The translations under genes were made by a program, and so were the position numbers. A stretch of 64,000 nt of DNA from Aporrectodea caliginosa. Taxonomy: Eukaryota > Annelida > Clitellata > Crassiclitellata > Lumbricidae. The stretch is taken from the NCBI GenBank assembly GCA_020284085.1, contig JACEVL010000155.1, positions 763,501 to 827,500 on the forward strand. Direction: 5' to 3'. The notes beneath the pieces were generated by a model. That model did no database searches. It saw only the letters and a list, made by a program, of their open reading frames with translations, and was not told the DNA's origin. Positions 12,601 through 24,344 of the stretch are shown one piece after another; position 1 is the first letter of the stretch, and each line of letters begins with the position of its first letter.

Positions 12601-15600
12601 ATGTTATGTAATAACAAATTATATTGTCCTCAATAACTTATAAGAGATAGCCTACTTATCAGAGTTAGGCATATGGTTTGACAGCATCCATTAACCATTG
12701 TTAACAGCCGTATTGGCCATAGTTAACTAATTGCCCCGAATCTAGTGAACACAACTCGAGAAACAAGAACAATTAAATTAGGCAGAACATTGAGCTAAAT
12801 GGATCAAAACGACATAATATGTCTTCTTGATTAACCAGTTCGGGATTTACGCATATGACTACAGTTTTCACGAATACTTTTACAAGGCGATATTTTTAAT
12901 ACGTTCCAAAAATCTCACAAGTCCCAAGACTTCAAACGATGAAACGTATAAGATCTGCAACTATTTATCCATTCAATGCTTTGAAGATTGCATTAAGCAC
13001 AGTACTACAGATTTTTACCGGTATGGCCATCGCTATACTAACTTATTTATGTAGCAGTCTAGCTGATCCGACGACCTCTCATATAACCGAGTAGATTAGC
13101 AGACTAACCGCGCAAATACAAGAACTCAGCACTTCAGTTGTGCGTCTGAACAGTTTAATGTAGGCTACAGTGTTTGAAAATCGGTCAGAATTTGTAGGGT
13201 AAGGGAATGTTGTTAATATATTTACTCTAAGGACAAATTTTGAGTCTGTTTTCAACGCCTTCCGTAGCAGGAACACGTCCAACCACAAATTGAGCAAGAA
13301 TGAGTTATTGCTCGTAAGAAATTCATGGAGTATTAGCCTATTATAAACAAGTTCCAGAAAAAGAAACAGGTCATATATTTCTGTTTGATATCGGCGGGGG
13401 ACTCGATTACCTGATCACCCCTTAACTTTTGTGGATGGAGATTAATTTCTAAGGCACAATCAATTAATCTTAAATTAATGCATTTGGTGCAAGGGCTTTG
13501 GATTCAGAGAAGGCCATAGACCCATTTCCCTGCTGCACCCAGGTCCCTGTTACCACGAGCCTGTATTATGTTAGCACATTGGTTTTTACGTATGTAGGCT
13601 ACCGACACATGTCATCCTCGTCGATCCAAACGTTGAATCCGGCATCCTCAAGAGCGTCTCTGATTTTGAGAATGGTTGGCTTAGAATTCCACTGGTAACT
13701 GATGAACACGTGTCCTCCATCACCGTTTGTCACAGCTAAACAGACAACGGCATAATTATTCAATGGCACAGTACCATGGTAGCCTACGCGGCTACGCCTA
13801 CGCCGGCTCCTTATCGACTGCGAAATATTTTCGTTATAGGCCACGACGGCCACGTTCATTGAGTTCACATTGGACTGACCAACAGTCTGTTCTTGCCAGT
13901 AGCACAATGTTCACGAAGTGCACACCGAAACCGGGCTACAGAAAACAGTTAGAGCCACACGAATCATGCGCATATATGGAGCGGGTACGGGTTCAAACCC
14001 ACTAAATAAATAATTGTCAAAAAAACTTCAAAACTGATCCTGTAGGCCTACTCTGCGACAATTTCCAATGGGACTCACGAAATGGAAACACCCTCCCCGC
14101 AAATTGTTTTCTGGTTACGCCCTTGATATGAGCAGACTGAAAGTTGTAAGTTTTCAGTTTAGAACGAAAGATAGTCTCATCAAGTTACGAATATCTGAAG
14201 GTGGGGATTTCCTGATGGAGGGACCAGCAAGAGTGTATGAACGCCGGCCAAATGAAGATCTAAGAAGTTGGCGACGCGCCTGCAGAAACTGTAGGCCTAT
14301 ACTTATAATGAAATGCCATAAGGTAGGATTATGGAATAAATAGGCGTGTACCAGTCTCCTGAAATATTTTTTGTGGTGCATACGATACCTTCCAGTGCCA
14401 CGCCCCGTGTATTCCAAGTGCTCATTTTGAAAGAGAGCATCTAGGCTATATGTAAATACCTTCCTTCTACATTATGTCTCTACCTCTGATATATAGGCTT
14501 GCGTGATCCCAAAGTACGTTATCATTCATCCATACGCTCATTTGTCACTTTTGTCAGTATAGCAATACTGCGTCATTTTTTACAATGTCTCGTTATTTTC
14601 ACTGTGTCATTTTGTCATTTTAATTTATGTTGAACTGAAACATCGTTATTCTAAACGTTGAGTGATCACCCTATAGTTTACACTACCCCAGCTGAAAAGA
14701 CGCACCTAAACAGTTCAGGTGCTTAATCTCTATATTTATTAGTTAGCCTATTCGACGATAGGTAGGCTAATTAGTTATAGACTATAATTATGTCATATGC
14801 CAAACCTGCTTCAGTTTCTGGAACTGCTTCTATTTTATTGTCGATCACCCATAACGCTCCTTCCGCGTGCTTCTTCACTCTCTTAGTTGCAACCGCCAGT
14901 AGAGATCGCAGAGCTTAAAATAAGCATCCAAGACAACTAACTTACATTTGTCCACAATTCAGTTAATCCTTCATTCTTTTACATAAGTTGTTAAGTTTTC
15001 GTGAAATATAGCACTTTTAACTTCTGGCTGATACTACCGGCGTGCTCATTTTTTTGCGAAGTGGTGTAGGCCTAATGTTTATCTACTTAAAGGACATTGT
15101 TTTGCTCCTATTAAGTGCCTGTTAAGGTTCTTATCGCTAGTCTATAAGTGATATCAGAGTTCATTTCTGACTACGTTCATCTCTAAGCAATTACTACTTA
15201 AATAGCTGGAAAACTCGTATAGTGCTTTGCTGACGCATACGATCGTAGGGCCCGACTAACAAACTTTATTCCTAGGCTGCTTTACAAGGGCATCAATTAA
15301 ACCTAAGACCCTTTAACAAATCAAATAAAAAACCAATAATATCCTGGACCAAACTTTAAACGGTACAGCCAATATCTACACATATTTGTTTTTCTTGTAA
15401 TTGCATTGCGTTCTGAGAATGCGTTAACGAATAAACGAAGATTCTATTTTATTCTAACTCCTATTTCGGGTTGACAGTAACATTTGACACCATGCGCACT
15501 CTTCTTAGTCTGTATTGCACTGAGAATGACCAATGATTACAGTCAAACTGCAAAGTATTCGCAGCACATGGTTACGCTCACAGTCACGCAGTCATGTAGT

Positions 15601-18600
15601 CTCATAGCCATAGGTCATAGCGACTGACATTCATAGGCGCAACCAGTGGCGGCGCCAGGCAGGGCCGGCGCCAGAGTATTTGCCGCCCTAGGCGAACCTG
15701 TCGCGCTGCGCCCCCGGTAACTGCGATAGCTAATTAATATTAAATTAACTAAGTTAAAAGTTATCTTTAATAACAGTAACAGTCTGGAAACTGCATTAGC
15801 TATGCAGCCTATGTAAAGATGTAACACGTTTAATGGGAATTTAAAATGTAAATACATGCAGGCCTATTAAATAATGAGACAGTGCACATTTTTCGTTTGA
15901 ACACTTTGTAAGAAATCCTACAGCTACGTGTACTAAGTCATAATCCTACCTACGTACGAACTTTCTACGAAGTCTGTAGAAATAATTCACTTTAGCAAAT
16001 GTAGAAGAGTTCTATCAGTTCAATGTCTCCAGCAAGAGGCCTATCATGTTCAATTGACAATGTAGGCCCAGTCCAACAAATCTTTCTTGCAGCATGGAAG
16101 TAGGCCTACGCAAATATATTTCTTTTGAGCTTCGAGAAGCTTCTCTCATTACTAGCCACAAAAACTGGAAGACTGCCAAGAAGACGTCAAATCGAATAAA
16201 TATGCGGCGTCTTGTAACTATTTTAAACTATTTTAAATCTAGTATGTCAATGCTTGCACACATATTGCGCCATTTATTGACCTCGGTCACTCAATACTTT
16301 AGTGTCAGGTTATGTACTATCACTAGATTTTTCTTGACATGAATTATGTTTTTAACAAAAATTGATTAAACTTTGAATGAAAACAGGGTTTCAGTAAAAC
16401 AAGAAAACCCAAGTGAAAACACAAGGTCTTCAGAAAACCCCATTTTAGAAGTTCGGAATAAAAACCAAGATCTTGGGAAAAACCGAAGTAGTGGTAACAT
16501 TGCTGATGATCGGTCTCAGTTTCATTTCAAATATGTCGCTAGTAAGCAACTTCAAACTTGCGATAAGCTAGTTAAGTACATAAGCGTGACGTGCCACATG
16601 ACTGACGTTAAGATTTCGAAATGTCTGTGGTCTGTTTGAAGCCGTTTCTTATTTTCGTATTCATTTATTAATGAATGGTGGCAAAACGCCGGCAATGTTT
16701 AAAAAAAATTTTTATTTAGCTTTTCTGCCGCCCCAGAAGCGTGCCGCCCTAGGCGGCCGCCTAGTTCGCCTAGTGGTTAAACCGGCCCTGGCGCCAGGGT
16801 ATTTGCCGCCCTAGGCGAACCTGTCGCGCTGCGCCCCCGGTAAGTGCGATAACAAATTAATATTAAATTAACTAAGTTAATTTAAAAGTTGTCCATAATT
16901 ACAGTAACAGTCTTGAAATTGTATTAGCTATGCAGCCTATGCTGTATAGTGTAATACGTTTAATGGGAATTTAAAATGTAAATACATGCTGGCCTATTAA
17001 ACAATGAGACAGTGCACATTTTCGTTTGAACACTTTGTAAGAAATCCTACGGCTACTTGTACTAAGTCATAATCCTACCTATACGTACGAACTTTCTACG
17101 AAGTCTGTAGAAATAATTATAATGTAATTTCAGAATTTAATTTTTCGCGCCTTCACTTTAGCAAATGTAAAAGAGTTCTGTCAGTTCAATGTCTCCAGCA
17201 AGAGGCCTATCATGTTCAATTGACGAGGTAGCTAGGCCTAGTTCAACAAATCTTTCTTGCAGCATGGACGTATGCAAATTATATGTTTCTTTTGAGCTTC
17301 GAGAAGCTTCTCTAATTATTATTAGCCACAGAAACTGGAAGTGTCAAGAAGACGTCAAATCGAATAAATATGCGGCGTCTTGTAACTTTTGTTATATTTT
17401 AAAACCTAGTCCCGCAGTGTTAGCATTATTTAAAAGTATTATATTTTAAATCCATTAGGCCTATATCAATGCTTGCACACATATTGCGCCATTTATTGAC
17501 CTCGATCATCCAGACCGTTATCTTTAGTGTCTGGTTTTGTACTAGCACTGGATTTTTCTGTGATAGGCTACCGGTATGAATTATGTTTCTAACAAAAATT
17601 GATTAAACTTTTAACGAAAACAGGGTTTGTTTCAGTAAAACAAGAAAACCCCAAGTGAAAATACAAGGTCTCCAGAAAACTCCATTTTAGAAGTTCGGAT
17701 TAAAAACCAAGATCTTGGGAAAACCGAAGGAGTGGTAACATTGCAGATGATCGGTCTCAGTTTCATTTCAAATATGTCGCTAGATTAGGCTACTTCAAAC
17801 TTGCGATAGTTAAGGGCATAAGCGTGACGTGCCACATGATTTCAAAATGTCTGTGGTCTTTTTGAAGCCGCTTCTTATTTTCGTATTCATTTATTAATGA
17901 ATGGTGGCAAAACGCCGGCAATATTTAAAAAACTATTTTTTATTTAGCTTTTCTGCCGCCCCCAGAAGCGTGCCGCCCTAGGCGGCCGCCTAGTTCGCCT
18001 AGTGGTAAAACCGCCCCTGGGCGCAACCACCCTATGGGACCCGTGGGACGCGTCCCCCAACTTTCGAACAGGTTGGGACGGCCATGGACGCGTCCCCCAA
18101 CTTTCGAACAGGTTGGGACGGTCCCCTCCAACTTTTGAAAATTGTGAGGCAAACAAGAGCCAAAAATGCACACCATTTGGTATCAAATGCTCAAAATTGC
18201 GTCAGACCCCGATGGAGAGTACTTACGACGCTTCCCATACCGCCTATAGGCCTAGTCGTTAGGAACTTCTTGCCTTCTGCAATCTCTCCCCTGTGTACCA
18301 TTAGGCCTAATGCCAGTATACTACAAGGCTCTGGCCTTGGACCTACTGATATTGTCATAGCCATTTCTAAATACAGTAGAAACCGTCTCCCTAAATATGC
18401 CGACGATAGCTACTTGCAAGCTGGTCCCTGCTTCTTGCATTGACAGCACTCTCTGAACTTGACCATATCTCTAAGTGGGCAATGGGCATCCATTAGCAAT
18501 CTTAAATTAAACCATGATATATGACCAGAGAAATGGTTGTCAAACAACCGAGGTCCAAACCTATTGCCCTCCCTCCTCTCATCCCTGGCATCGAGCGGGT

Positions 18601-20391
18601 CCAGGAGATGGTTATTTTGGGCGTCACTATCTCTGATCGGATTGGCTTTGGGGCACACATGGACAAAATAGGCTATGCTGCAAACCCCGAAAATCCATGT
18701 TCGCGCTACGTGTTTTGGTCGCCCACGGTTACCACTGTGAACGTCTCTTTGACATTGTTAGAGCTACTATCCTCGCACGGCTACGTTATATGCCTCCTCT
18801 GTTTGGTGGGGATTTGACACTGTAGGGGAACATAAACGCCTTAACGGTATTCTGAGAAAAATGACCCGTCCAGGCTTCCTCCCTGCCGATTTTCCTAGTT
18901 TTGACAAACACTATTCTAGAGCTTATTCTACTCTTTTCCGTTCAATTCTCTTAAACCCTTGTCACTTCCAGTTTATTCATATAATAAAGTCATATTTTTC
19001 ACAGATCTGGATGGATTAGGTACTTTTATATCGAAATCATCGGTGAAAAATTTGAGGTAAATAAAAGCCCAAAATGTACTCCATTTGGCATCAAATGCTC
19101 AAAATTGCGTCGGCATCTGGGGCTCCGCCCCAGGCCCCGATGGGGGAGCTTACGACGCTCCCCATACCCCCTAGTCGTTAGGGGCTTCTTGCCTTCGGCA
19201 ATCGCAGCTTCGCGCCTTCGGCGCTCGCAATTCCCCCCCACTCACACATTCTAGTAGGTCCCCCAACTTCTGGACCGTGGTTGCGCCCCTGCTGACATTC
19301 ATGCCAACGTGAAGTGTGCATATCTATATCCTATAGCATACTGTATGCATTTCTAGTCTGATAGATAGTTGGAGTAAAAAATGTTCGCATATAAGCCTAC
19401 CTTCTACACACCCAGGTTCTTTCTGGATATCTTCCTTACAGCTGAAGGCTAGAAGCCAGAGACCCTTAGCCGCCTCCGCCTTTTCTCTGTCCGATGACTG
19501 AGGTTCCATGAGACCAACGTAACACGGCAGTCCACCGGACTTGACGATGCGCTCTTTGTTCTCGTCATTGGCTGCCAACTTATGCATCACTTCGAGAATT
19601 TCTTTTGCGGGAGGGCGCCGTCCTATTTTCGTCTTATTTTTAAGTGATTCTTTAAAGAAGTTGACAAGAAAGTCGAAAGTATCTTGGCCTGAGTGTATCG
19701 TTTCGTTTTCAGCTTCCGTCACGAGAAAGGACTGTATCATCAAGGCGATGCAAGATATCACACGATTTTCGCATGCTCTGAATGGCTGGAGACGTTCGAC
19801 AGCGTGACAGGAACGAAAGGCCTGCCAGGCCTTTGAGGAGTGGCGTACCACCCCAAACAAAATCCCCAGCAGTCCTTGGGCTATCAGACTCGGTTTCTCC
19901 TCTGTCAGGTGAAGTGGATGCAGATTTGCCGACTCAAGATATTCGAAAATATCCAGATGAAATCCAACTTCGATGATTCGATCGCATACGGTGCTAGAAT
20001 CGCTGCTCAGAGTCCACATGACCCGCAAAAATCTATAAGAAAGGAAGAAGTCTCCTGAGTTGCAACGATCTGAAAGAATTTCTTCAAATTTTTCTTTCCA
20101 GTGCTTCTGAAAAATTTCGACAAATTGTAGAGATGTCAGATGTTTGCCTAAATTATCGGCTGAAAATGTGTGCTCGCTATTGATGACTGATTGTAGATAT
20201 AGGACGTGTTTCGCTTGAGCTTTCTTCTCCATCTGAGTTATGATTCGACCGAGCTCCTGAAATATGTCATCGGTTTTTGTCTCTGATAAGTCAGCATCTT
20301 CGAAGAAGTCATTCTCATCTCGACTGCTAGTTTCTTCTGAAGGTTCGTCGTCTATCGGAGGCAGTGGCGTGTATCGGTTCAGTGGTTCCAT
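9606..20391 (-). CDS. ARM-TIR-SAM protein, putative TIR NADase/immune adaptor
   Basis: Seven exons join in frame: 20391-19401, 14913-14806, 13735-13607, 12504-12403, 12107-11919, 10475-10328 and 9753-9606 (stop 9608-9606), 1815 nt, 604 aa. Residues ~1-366 are an acidic N-terminus and armadillo-like helices (KEILEVMHKLAANDENKERI, EKAEAAKGLWLLAFSC, VKKHAEGALWVIDNK). TIR is ~374-505: HVFISYQW, BB-loop-side GFNVWIDEDDM, VLICMSQKYKDSPNCRTEAEY, VPDGWLGLMAGSKLVLDFS. The Glu at ~444 (CRTE) sits where TIR NADases have their catalytic Glu, and its codon is split by the exon 4/5 junction. SAM is ~536-604 (WTSVDVNQWLKKHNLERF, then SFFSYMMKEDFRL). SARM1 has the same modules in the order ARM-SAM-SAM-TIR. 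Splice phases agree at every junction; the exon 3 donor GTCGGT and the exon 6 acceptor TTGAAG are the weakest. Start ATG is at 20391. Intron 1 (4.5 kb) holds nested transposons. NADase activity is inferred from the family. Confidence 0.88.
10711..11443. mobile_element. Foldback element 1 (GGACAATAACCCCCC arrays)
   Basis: The left end is a direct array of 15-17-bp units GGACAATAACCCCCC / GGACAATCACCCCCC (10717-10805); the right end is the same array inverted, GGGGGGTTATTGTCC (about 11333-11437). Flanks are the direct repeat CCAAAATATG (10701-10710 and 11444-11453), a 9-10-bp target duplication. The centre has a separate minisatellite of TCTACTAATTGTCTAATAAT units (11080-11325). No transposase is visible. 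Architecture resembles Drosophila FB and sea-urchin TU foldback transposons. It lies in intron 5 of the TIR gene. Confidence 0.85.
11560..11875 (+). mobile_element. (CACATA)-rich tract and LINE 3'-end fragment
   Basis: After an AC/AT-rich tract (about 11515-11650), 11665-11820 encodes HRAYASVGPLLWNDLPALTR, the terminal motif found at the end of CR1-like LINE ORF2 proteins. It is followed by the shared tail TGGAAGCGCCTCTGATTAGG and GAGGCGCTTTATAAGT and a (GAATA)n end. It is truncated and sits about 40 bp from the fifth exon of the TIR gene. Confidence 0.7.
15644..18019. mobile_element. Nested hAT-type composite with internal tandem duplication
   Basis: It starts CAGTGGCGGCGCCAGG and ends CCGCCCCTG, flanked by the exact 8-bp repeat GGCGCAAC (15636-15643 and 18020-18027). 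Inside are two tandem copies of a ~1.13-1.23-kb unit (15660-16790 and 16791-18019). Each begins near GCGCCAGAGTATTTGCCGCC or GCGCCAGGGTATTTGCCGCC and ends with a CGCCTAGTGGT segment; the copies differ by many substitutions and small indels. CAGGGCCGG (15660) and CCGGCCCTG (16782-16790) are inverse ends of the first copy. I recognise no transposase domain. Confidence 0.78.
18262..19015 (+). mobile_element. LINE reverse-transcriptase fragment
   Basis: In pieces and several frames it reads ASILQGSGLGP, then a PKYADDSYLQ segment (RT catalytic YADD), then IPGIERVQEMVILGVTISDR and PGFLPADFPSFDKHYSRAYS. These are the palm-to-C-terminus motifs of a CR1-like polyprotein. Stops and frameshifts break it repeatedly. 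It is inserted inside the outer hAT element. Confidence 0.8.
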
Positions 20392-21340
20392 TATTAGCGA
20401 ATTGCGCAGAAATAGGTCAAAGGTAATGATGCGATCATAAAACGTTAGGCCATAATTATTTCTTTAGCGTTTCCTTAAACGAAACGTCTCATTCGAATGA
20501 AACGTCGTTGGTTAGAAAGCGTTCACAATCAATTCCGTCAAAGACTAAAATACACAACAACAAACAGACATCATTCGAATATTGAGGGGGCCATGAGAAC
20601 CAAGAAGTATTTTAGAGTAATAGAAATATCCACACTTGATGAAAAGCATGCAATTCTTCCAGGTTTAATTAATTAACTAAATGCTTCTCGTACATGTTGA
20701 AACACAAAGGCCCTACTTCTATCAGATGTCTAGTTTGTGTAAGGTTTAAAAGCCTACACAAGCAGTAGCCCGTAGGCCTACTTATGGAGAATTTATTATA
20801 TGGAGTTAATCCTAAGTTGGAGAAAGTTTGTTAACAGTTATGCAAAGTCAACAAAATCAATGTTTGTAGTCTCCATGGGTTGTTTTAACACGAATACTTA
20901 GAGCTATATCCCTATCTATGGGTAACATTGCAGTATGAAGCTATAGCCTATTATGAAAGCGGCCTACCTCATAAGAAAACGGTTGAAATTTTCAAAACTA
21001 AATAGGTCTACATTTTTGTATATAAAAATTATATGCCTACGTCTGCTCAGTAGATTTAGATTCACTGGTAACTTACTAGAAAAATCAGTAACCCATTTAA
21101 ATATGCGGTATTTTAACTCTAAAAAATCGAATGCATAAACCTACCACGTTATTGGTACATGCTCAAATACTGATTGGAACATGCCAAAGTGCAACTGCAA
21201 GCGAGTCAACTATAGTCGAGTGGCCCTCTTGTAGGTCTCTTCGACATGCTACCTACATGTTTGGTCGTTGAACCTGTAAGGCCTGTAAGACAATCAGACA
21301 TGGCGTTTTACAAGGACCATTGATGTCATGCAGATTAGGA
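20392..21340. other. Upstream region of the ARM-TIR-SAM gene
   Basis: The first 300 or so bases upstream of the ATG should contain the promoter and 5' UTR, but I see no TATA box or other clear element. The remainder is AT-rich sequence without a recognisable repeat or domain. Confidence 0.4.
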
Positions 21341-21344
21341 TCAG

Positions 21345-21380
<36 letters not shown>
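21345..21380 (-). repeat. (ATCA)n tail of a minus-strand retroposon
   Basis: About nine copies of CAAT/ATCA followed by CGTTTATTGTCT. The reverse complement, AATAAACG then (ATTG)n, is how the LINE copy at 52657-53185 ends (AATAAACGAA then GATT repeats), so this is probably the 3' end of the same LINE family in reverse orientation. Confidence 0.6.
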
Positions 21381-21421
21381 TTTATTGTCTAGGTCTACTG
21401 ATCAATATAATCATCGATAAC

Positions 21422-22622
21422 CAGGGGCGTCCATCCTATGGGGGGAATGAAGCAGAAATCTTCATAGCCTTTTCAGGGGGAAAGAATTTTTTAGTACATT
21501 AAACGTCTGTTCAGTTTTTTCCATCTCAGAAATTAATTGGTGCTTCAATCTGATGCGGCTCAGCTGATGCGTCAGTGCAGTCAGAAACTGAAACTGATAA
21601 GAGAAGAACATCCATGGCTGTCCCTAGTTACACAATTAGGCCTACAACGATTTGCAACGACCCATGATGTTTATGCGAACTTTCCGGTTCATCGAGCAAG
21701 ACGACCACTTAGGCAACATGACCAGAAAACTGAGAAAGGGATTGCAAAATGTGGTGTTCAGTACTGTAGCACAGACCACTATCGTATTGGTGTTTACTAT
21801 AATACACTGGATATAAGGTTGCTTGTCAAATACAGGACCGTTTCCATAATGACATGCTATGTATTTTTAAGAAATGGATCATTTTACGCCAAGGAAGAGG
21901 ATAGCGTACCAACAGACAGTGCATGTAACTAACCTGTGTAACTCCTACGACCTCTATAATAGACCCACAGCTATTGAAAACCGAGTTCCAGGACTTTCGA
22001 CATGCATATCGCGCCGTGCAAGAAATTGTGCCTCTTAAAGACTTGATTGATTCCCGATGATTGAAAACTAGAACTGATTGACCTATATTATGATGCAGGC
22101 ACCGGCAGCGACGACGATGACGAGAAAAAGACACATCTGTCAACAGGACAGTGGATTGAAAGCTTGTTATGTTAAGCTATTACGTGTAATATGGCAACTT
22201 TTAGGCTATACCACGCTCACCAGTTTGTACAAAATCCTGGTATACCTTGCGGTGACCAGTTGCTCAGCTGAGCGAGTAATGAGTCGCATCCACATAGTTG
22301 ATGACTGGTTTGCATCTCTGACAGTATTAGCCTGTGAACGAGACACTATCACAAAAACTGGACCAAATTGTTGATCGCTTGGCTACGCACTCTGCTGCTC
22401 AGAAGAAGTATATAATTATTGTAATATTAGGCCTAGTACTTACGTTAGTAGATAGTAGTGCCTGGCCGCTCTGGCGGTACGCATTCCTCTGTCTGTGTAC
22501 AACCCTTCAAATTTTATTTTTTACAGTACACCAATAGTCTGGGGCGGTCGTCGGAGATGGGGGGAAATCTGATGACACGAGGGAGGAATGCTTCATAGGC
22601 TTAAGGGGGATGGACGCCCCTG
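21422..22622 (+). mobile_element. hAT element (1.2 kb) with transposase relics
   Basis: Terminal inverted repeats CAGGGGCGTCCATCC / GGATGGACGCCCCTG, flanked by the exact 8-bp duplication TCGATAAC (21414-21421 and 22623-22630). It retains broken coding: a DUF4371-like part at about 21737-21830 (DHYRIGVYYNTLDIRLL) and a hAT C-terminal dimerisation part at about 22160-22340 (TSLYKILVYLAVTSCSAERV). It is non-functional. A second, longer-decayed copy lies at 52382-53586. Confidence 0.88.
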
Positions 22623-22744
22623 TCGATAACGCAACTAAGTAATAGGCTACCACCGAAATAAACTATGGCGGAAGTTCCAAAGTTACTAGATGTAGGATGA
22701 TGAGTAGAAACTAGGCTGGAGTCATCTCACTCCACCAGATTGTG

Positions 22745-22845
22745 TGCAAATCGCGGCCGTCATAATCATAATCACTGTAGTCGTCGTCTTAGTTGTCGTC
22801 GTCTCCATCGTCGTCGTCGTCTTCATCATCGTCGTCGCTTAGATC
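22745..22845. repeat. (GTC)n-rich trinucleotide tract
   Basis: Imperfect GTC/ATC trinucleotide runs on the plus strand, including TCGTCGTCGTCGTCTTCATC. No surrounding reading frame is recognisable. Confidence 0.7.
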
Positions 22846-22992
22846 TCACATAGGCCTACATCTAAAAAGCCACGGGTGGCTGGTCGAGGTTCATTACATG
22901 CGTTCGCTTTAAACTCCAAGTCAAACATATTCGTTCACCATCAAATCATCAATTATCCATTTGCCATTATCAGACGTGCTAGGGTTGTAAAG

Positions 22993-23483
22993 TAGAGAGT
23001 GACATGGGGAATTTCCCCGCGGGGAAACCGTGGTAACCGCGGTAAATCCCGCGGTAATGGGGACAACAATTGCGGTAATACCGCGGTAATGGGGACAACA
23101 ATTGCGGTAATACCGCGGTAATGGGGTTTACTCTCGCGGTAATACCGCGGTAATGGGGAATGAGCCGGCAAGAAACCCGGGTGATGTTAAGAACTTGAGA
23201 ACTGATAAGGAGATTTTCTTATTTCCTGAAGCCTTCTAGTCAGAAATAGTCAAGACTTGGTTAATGCAAACTGTCGATAAGATTATAACAGACTGCAAAT
23301 TGGTGTAAACTTTTGCGGGGAATGTGATGTCGTCCTGCGGGGATGTGGTGGGGATGGGGAGAAAACCTGCTGGGATTGGGCGGGGATGGGGACAAACCCT
23401 GCGGGGATGGGGCGGGGATGGGGAAGACTTACTTGTTGCGGGGCGGGGATGGGGACGAGATTGTCTCCCCATGTCACTCTCTA
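22993..23483. mobile_element. hAT-like MITE with GCGGTAATACCGC repeats
   Basis: Terminal inverted repeat TAGAGAGTGACATGGGGA / TCCCCATGTCACTCTCTA, flanked by the exact 8-bp duplication TTGTAAAG (22985-22992 and 23484-23491). The left interior iterates GCGGTAATACCGCGGTAATG; the right interior iterates GGGATGGGG-type units. No coding sequence. A related left end, TAGAGAGTGACACAGGGAAA, is at 29472. Confidence 0.85.
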
Positions 23484-23869
23484 TTGTAAAGTCAGCGTAG
23501 GTTACTTGAACTATAAACGTGCATAATAAGGCCCATCTGTTTCAATTAGCTTACCCCACCCAATGAATCTATGAGGTACTCAGGAGTCTCAGGTACACCA
23601 TTCAAAAGATTTGCATATTCTCAAATAGAAACCATATGGGGTCAAAATGAGTCCCATCAAATGTTGATGGACAGGCTGACACGATTGCATTTCTTAATCT
23701 TTTCACGGTAGGTCCCTAATTGCGATAAATATTTTTCGCTGCAGTACGTATAATTTCTTTTAGCCTTAGCTTTTCTGCTGCTATTCCGATTCAAGCCTTA
23801 CCACGACAGCATTCCCAAATGAAGCCCATAATTTATAAGACCTATATTTCCATATGGGACCCCCGATCT

Positions 23870-24060
23870 CCTGGGGAGGGGGTTTAGGTGAATGGCAAAA
23901 CTCCGGCACGAAGAGCAAAAGATCTTCATGGACGCTGGATCGATTCCCCAAACGTCCGCTCGGCCTTCCATTCGCTAGATGGCGAGGTAAAATGAGGAGG
24001 AGGACAGATGGGCGCCTTGCATGGCTTTCGTACAGTTAAATTTGACTCCTGTAATAACTT
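23870..24060 (+). mobile_element. tRNA-derived SINE copy
   Basis: It has a B-box-like GATCGATTCCCC followed by a body containing TAGATGGCGAGGTAAAATGA, then GATGGGCGCCTTGCATGGCT and TACAGTTAAATTTGAC. The same order of phrases recurs at 39570-39750, where the tRNA-like head is clearer, which defines a second SINE family in the window. Confidence 0.65.
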
Positions 24061-24344
24061 GCAATCATCCGTTCATACTATGACTTGTAATCATACTGCG
24101 TTCATGTCAGTTTGAATCAATAATAAACACGAATATAAATCTGTTGCCCATGGAAATTATGGCAGAGTAAGAACATGGCGACCGCTAATTAGTAGGAATT
24201 CGATCGCTGGCACAATCAGTGAGCGAAATAATACGTCGAGGAACGACAACACTCAAAGCAAAACATTGGTGGATGAGTGGATAAGCTTGACAGTTATAAT
24301 TATTTTCATAAACTGTGATTTATAGGCCCTAACTGGATAATTGC

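Larger units (their letters stand above)
15632..19291. mobile_element. Outer hAT-type element containing two later insertions
   Basis: Ends are CATAGGCGCAACCA (15632) and TGGTTGCGCCCCTG (to 19291), an imperfect terminal inverted repeat. It is flanked by the exact 8-bp direct repeat CTGACATT (15624-15631 and 19292-19299), as for hAT insertions. A second hAT composite (15644-18019) is inserted within its left end, and a LINE fragment (about 18262-19015) further in. Two direct copies of a ~170-bp sequence including ATCAAATGCTCAAAATTGCG flank the LINE (18150-18290, 19065-19210). It lies in intron 1 of the TIR gene. Confidence 0.8.
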
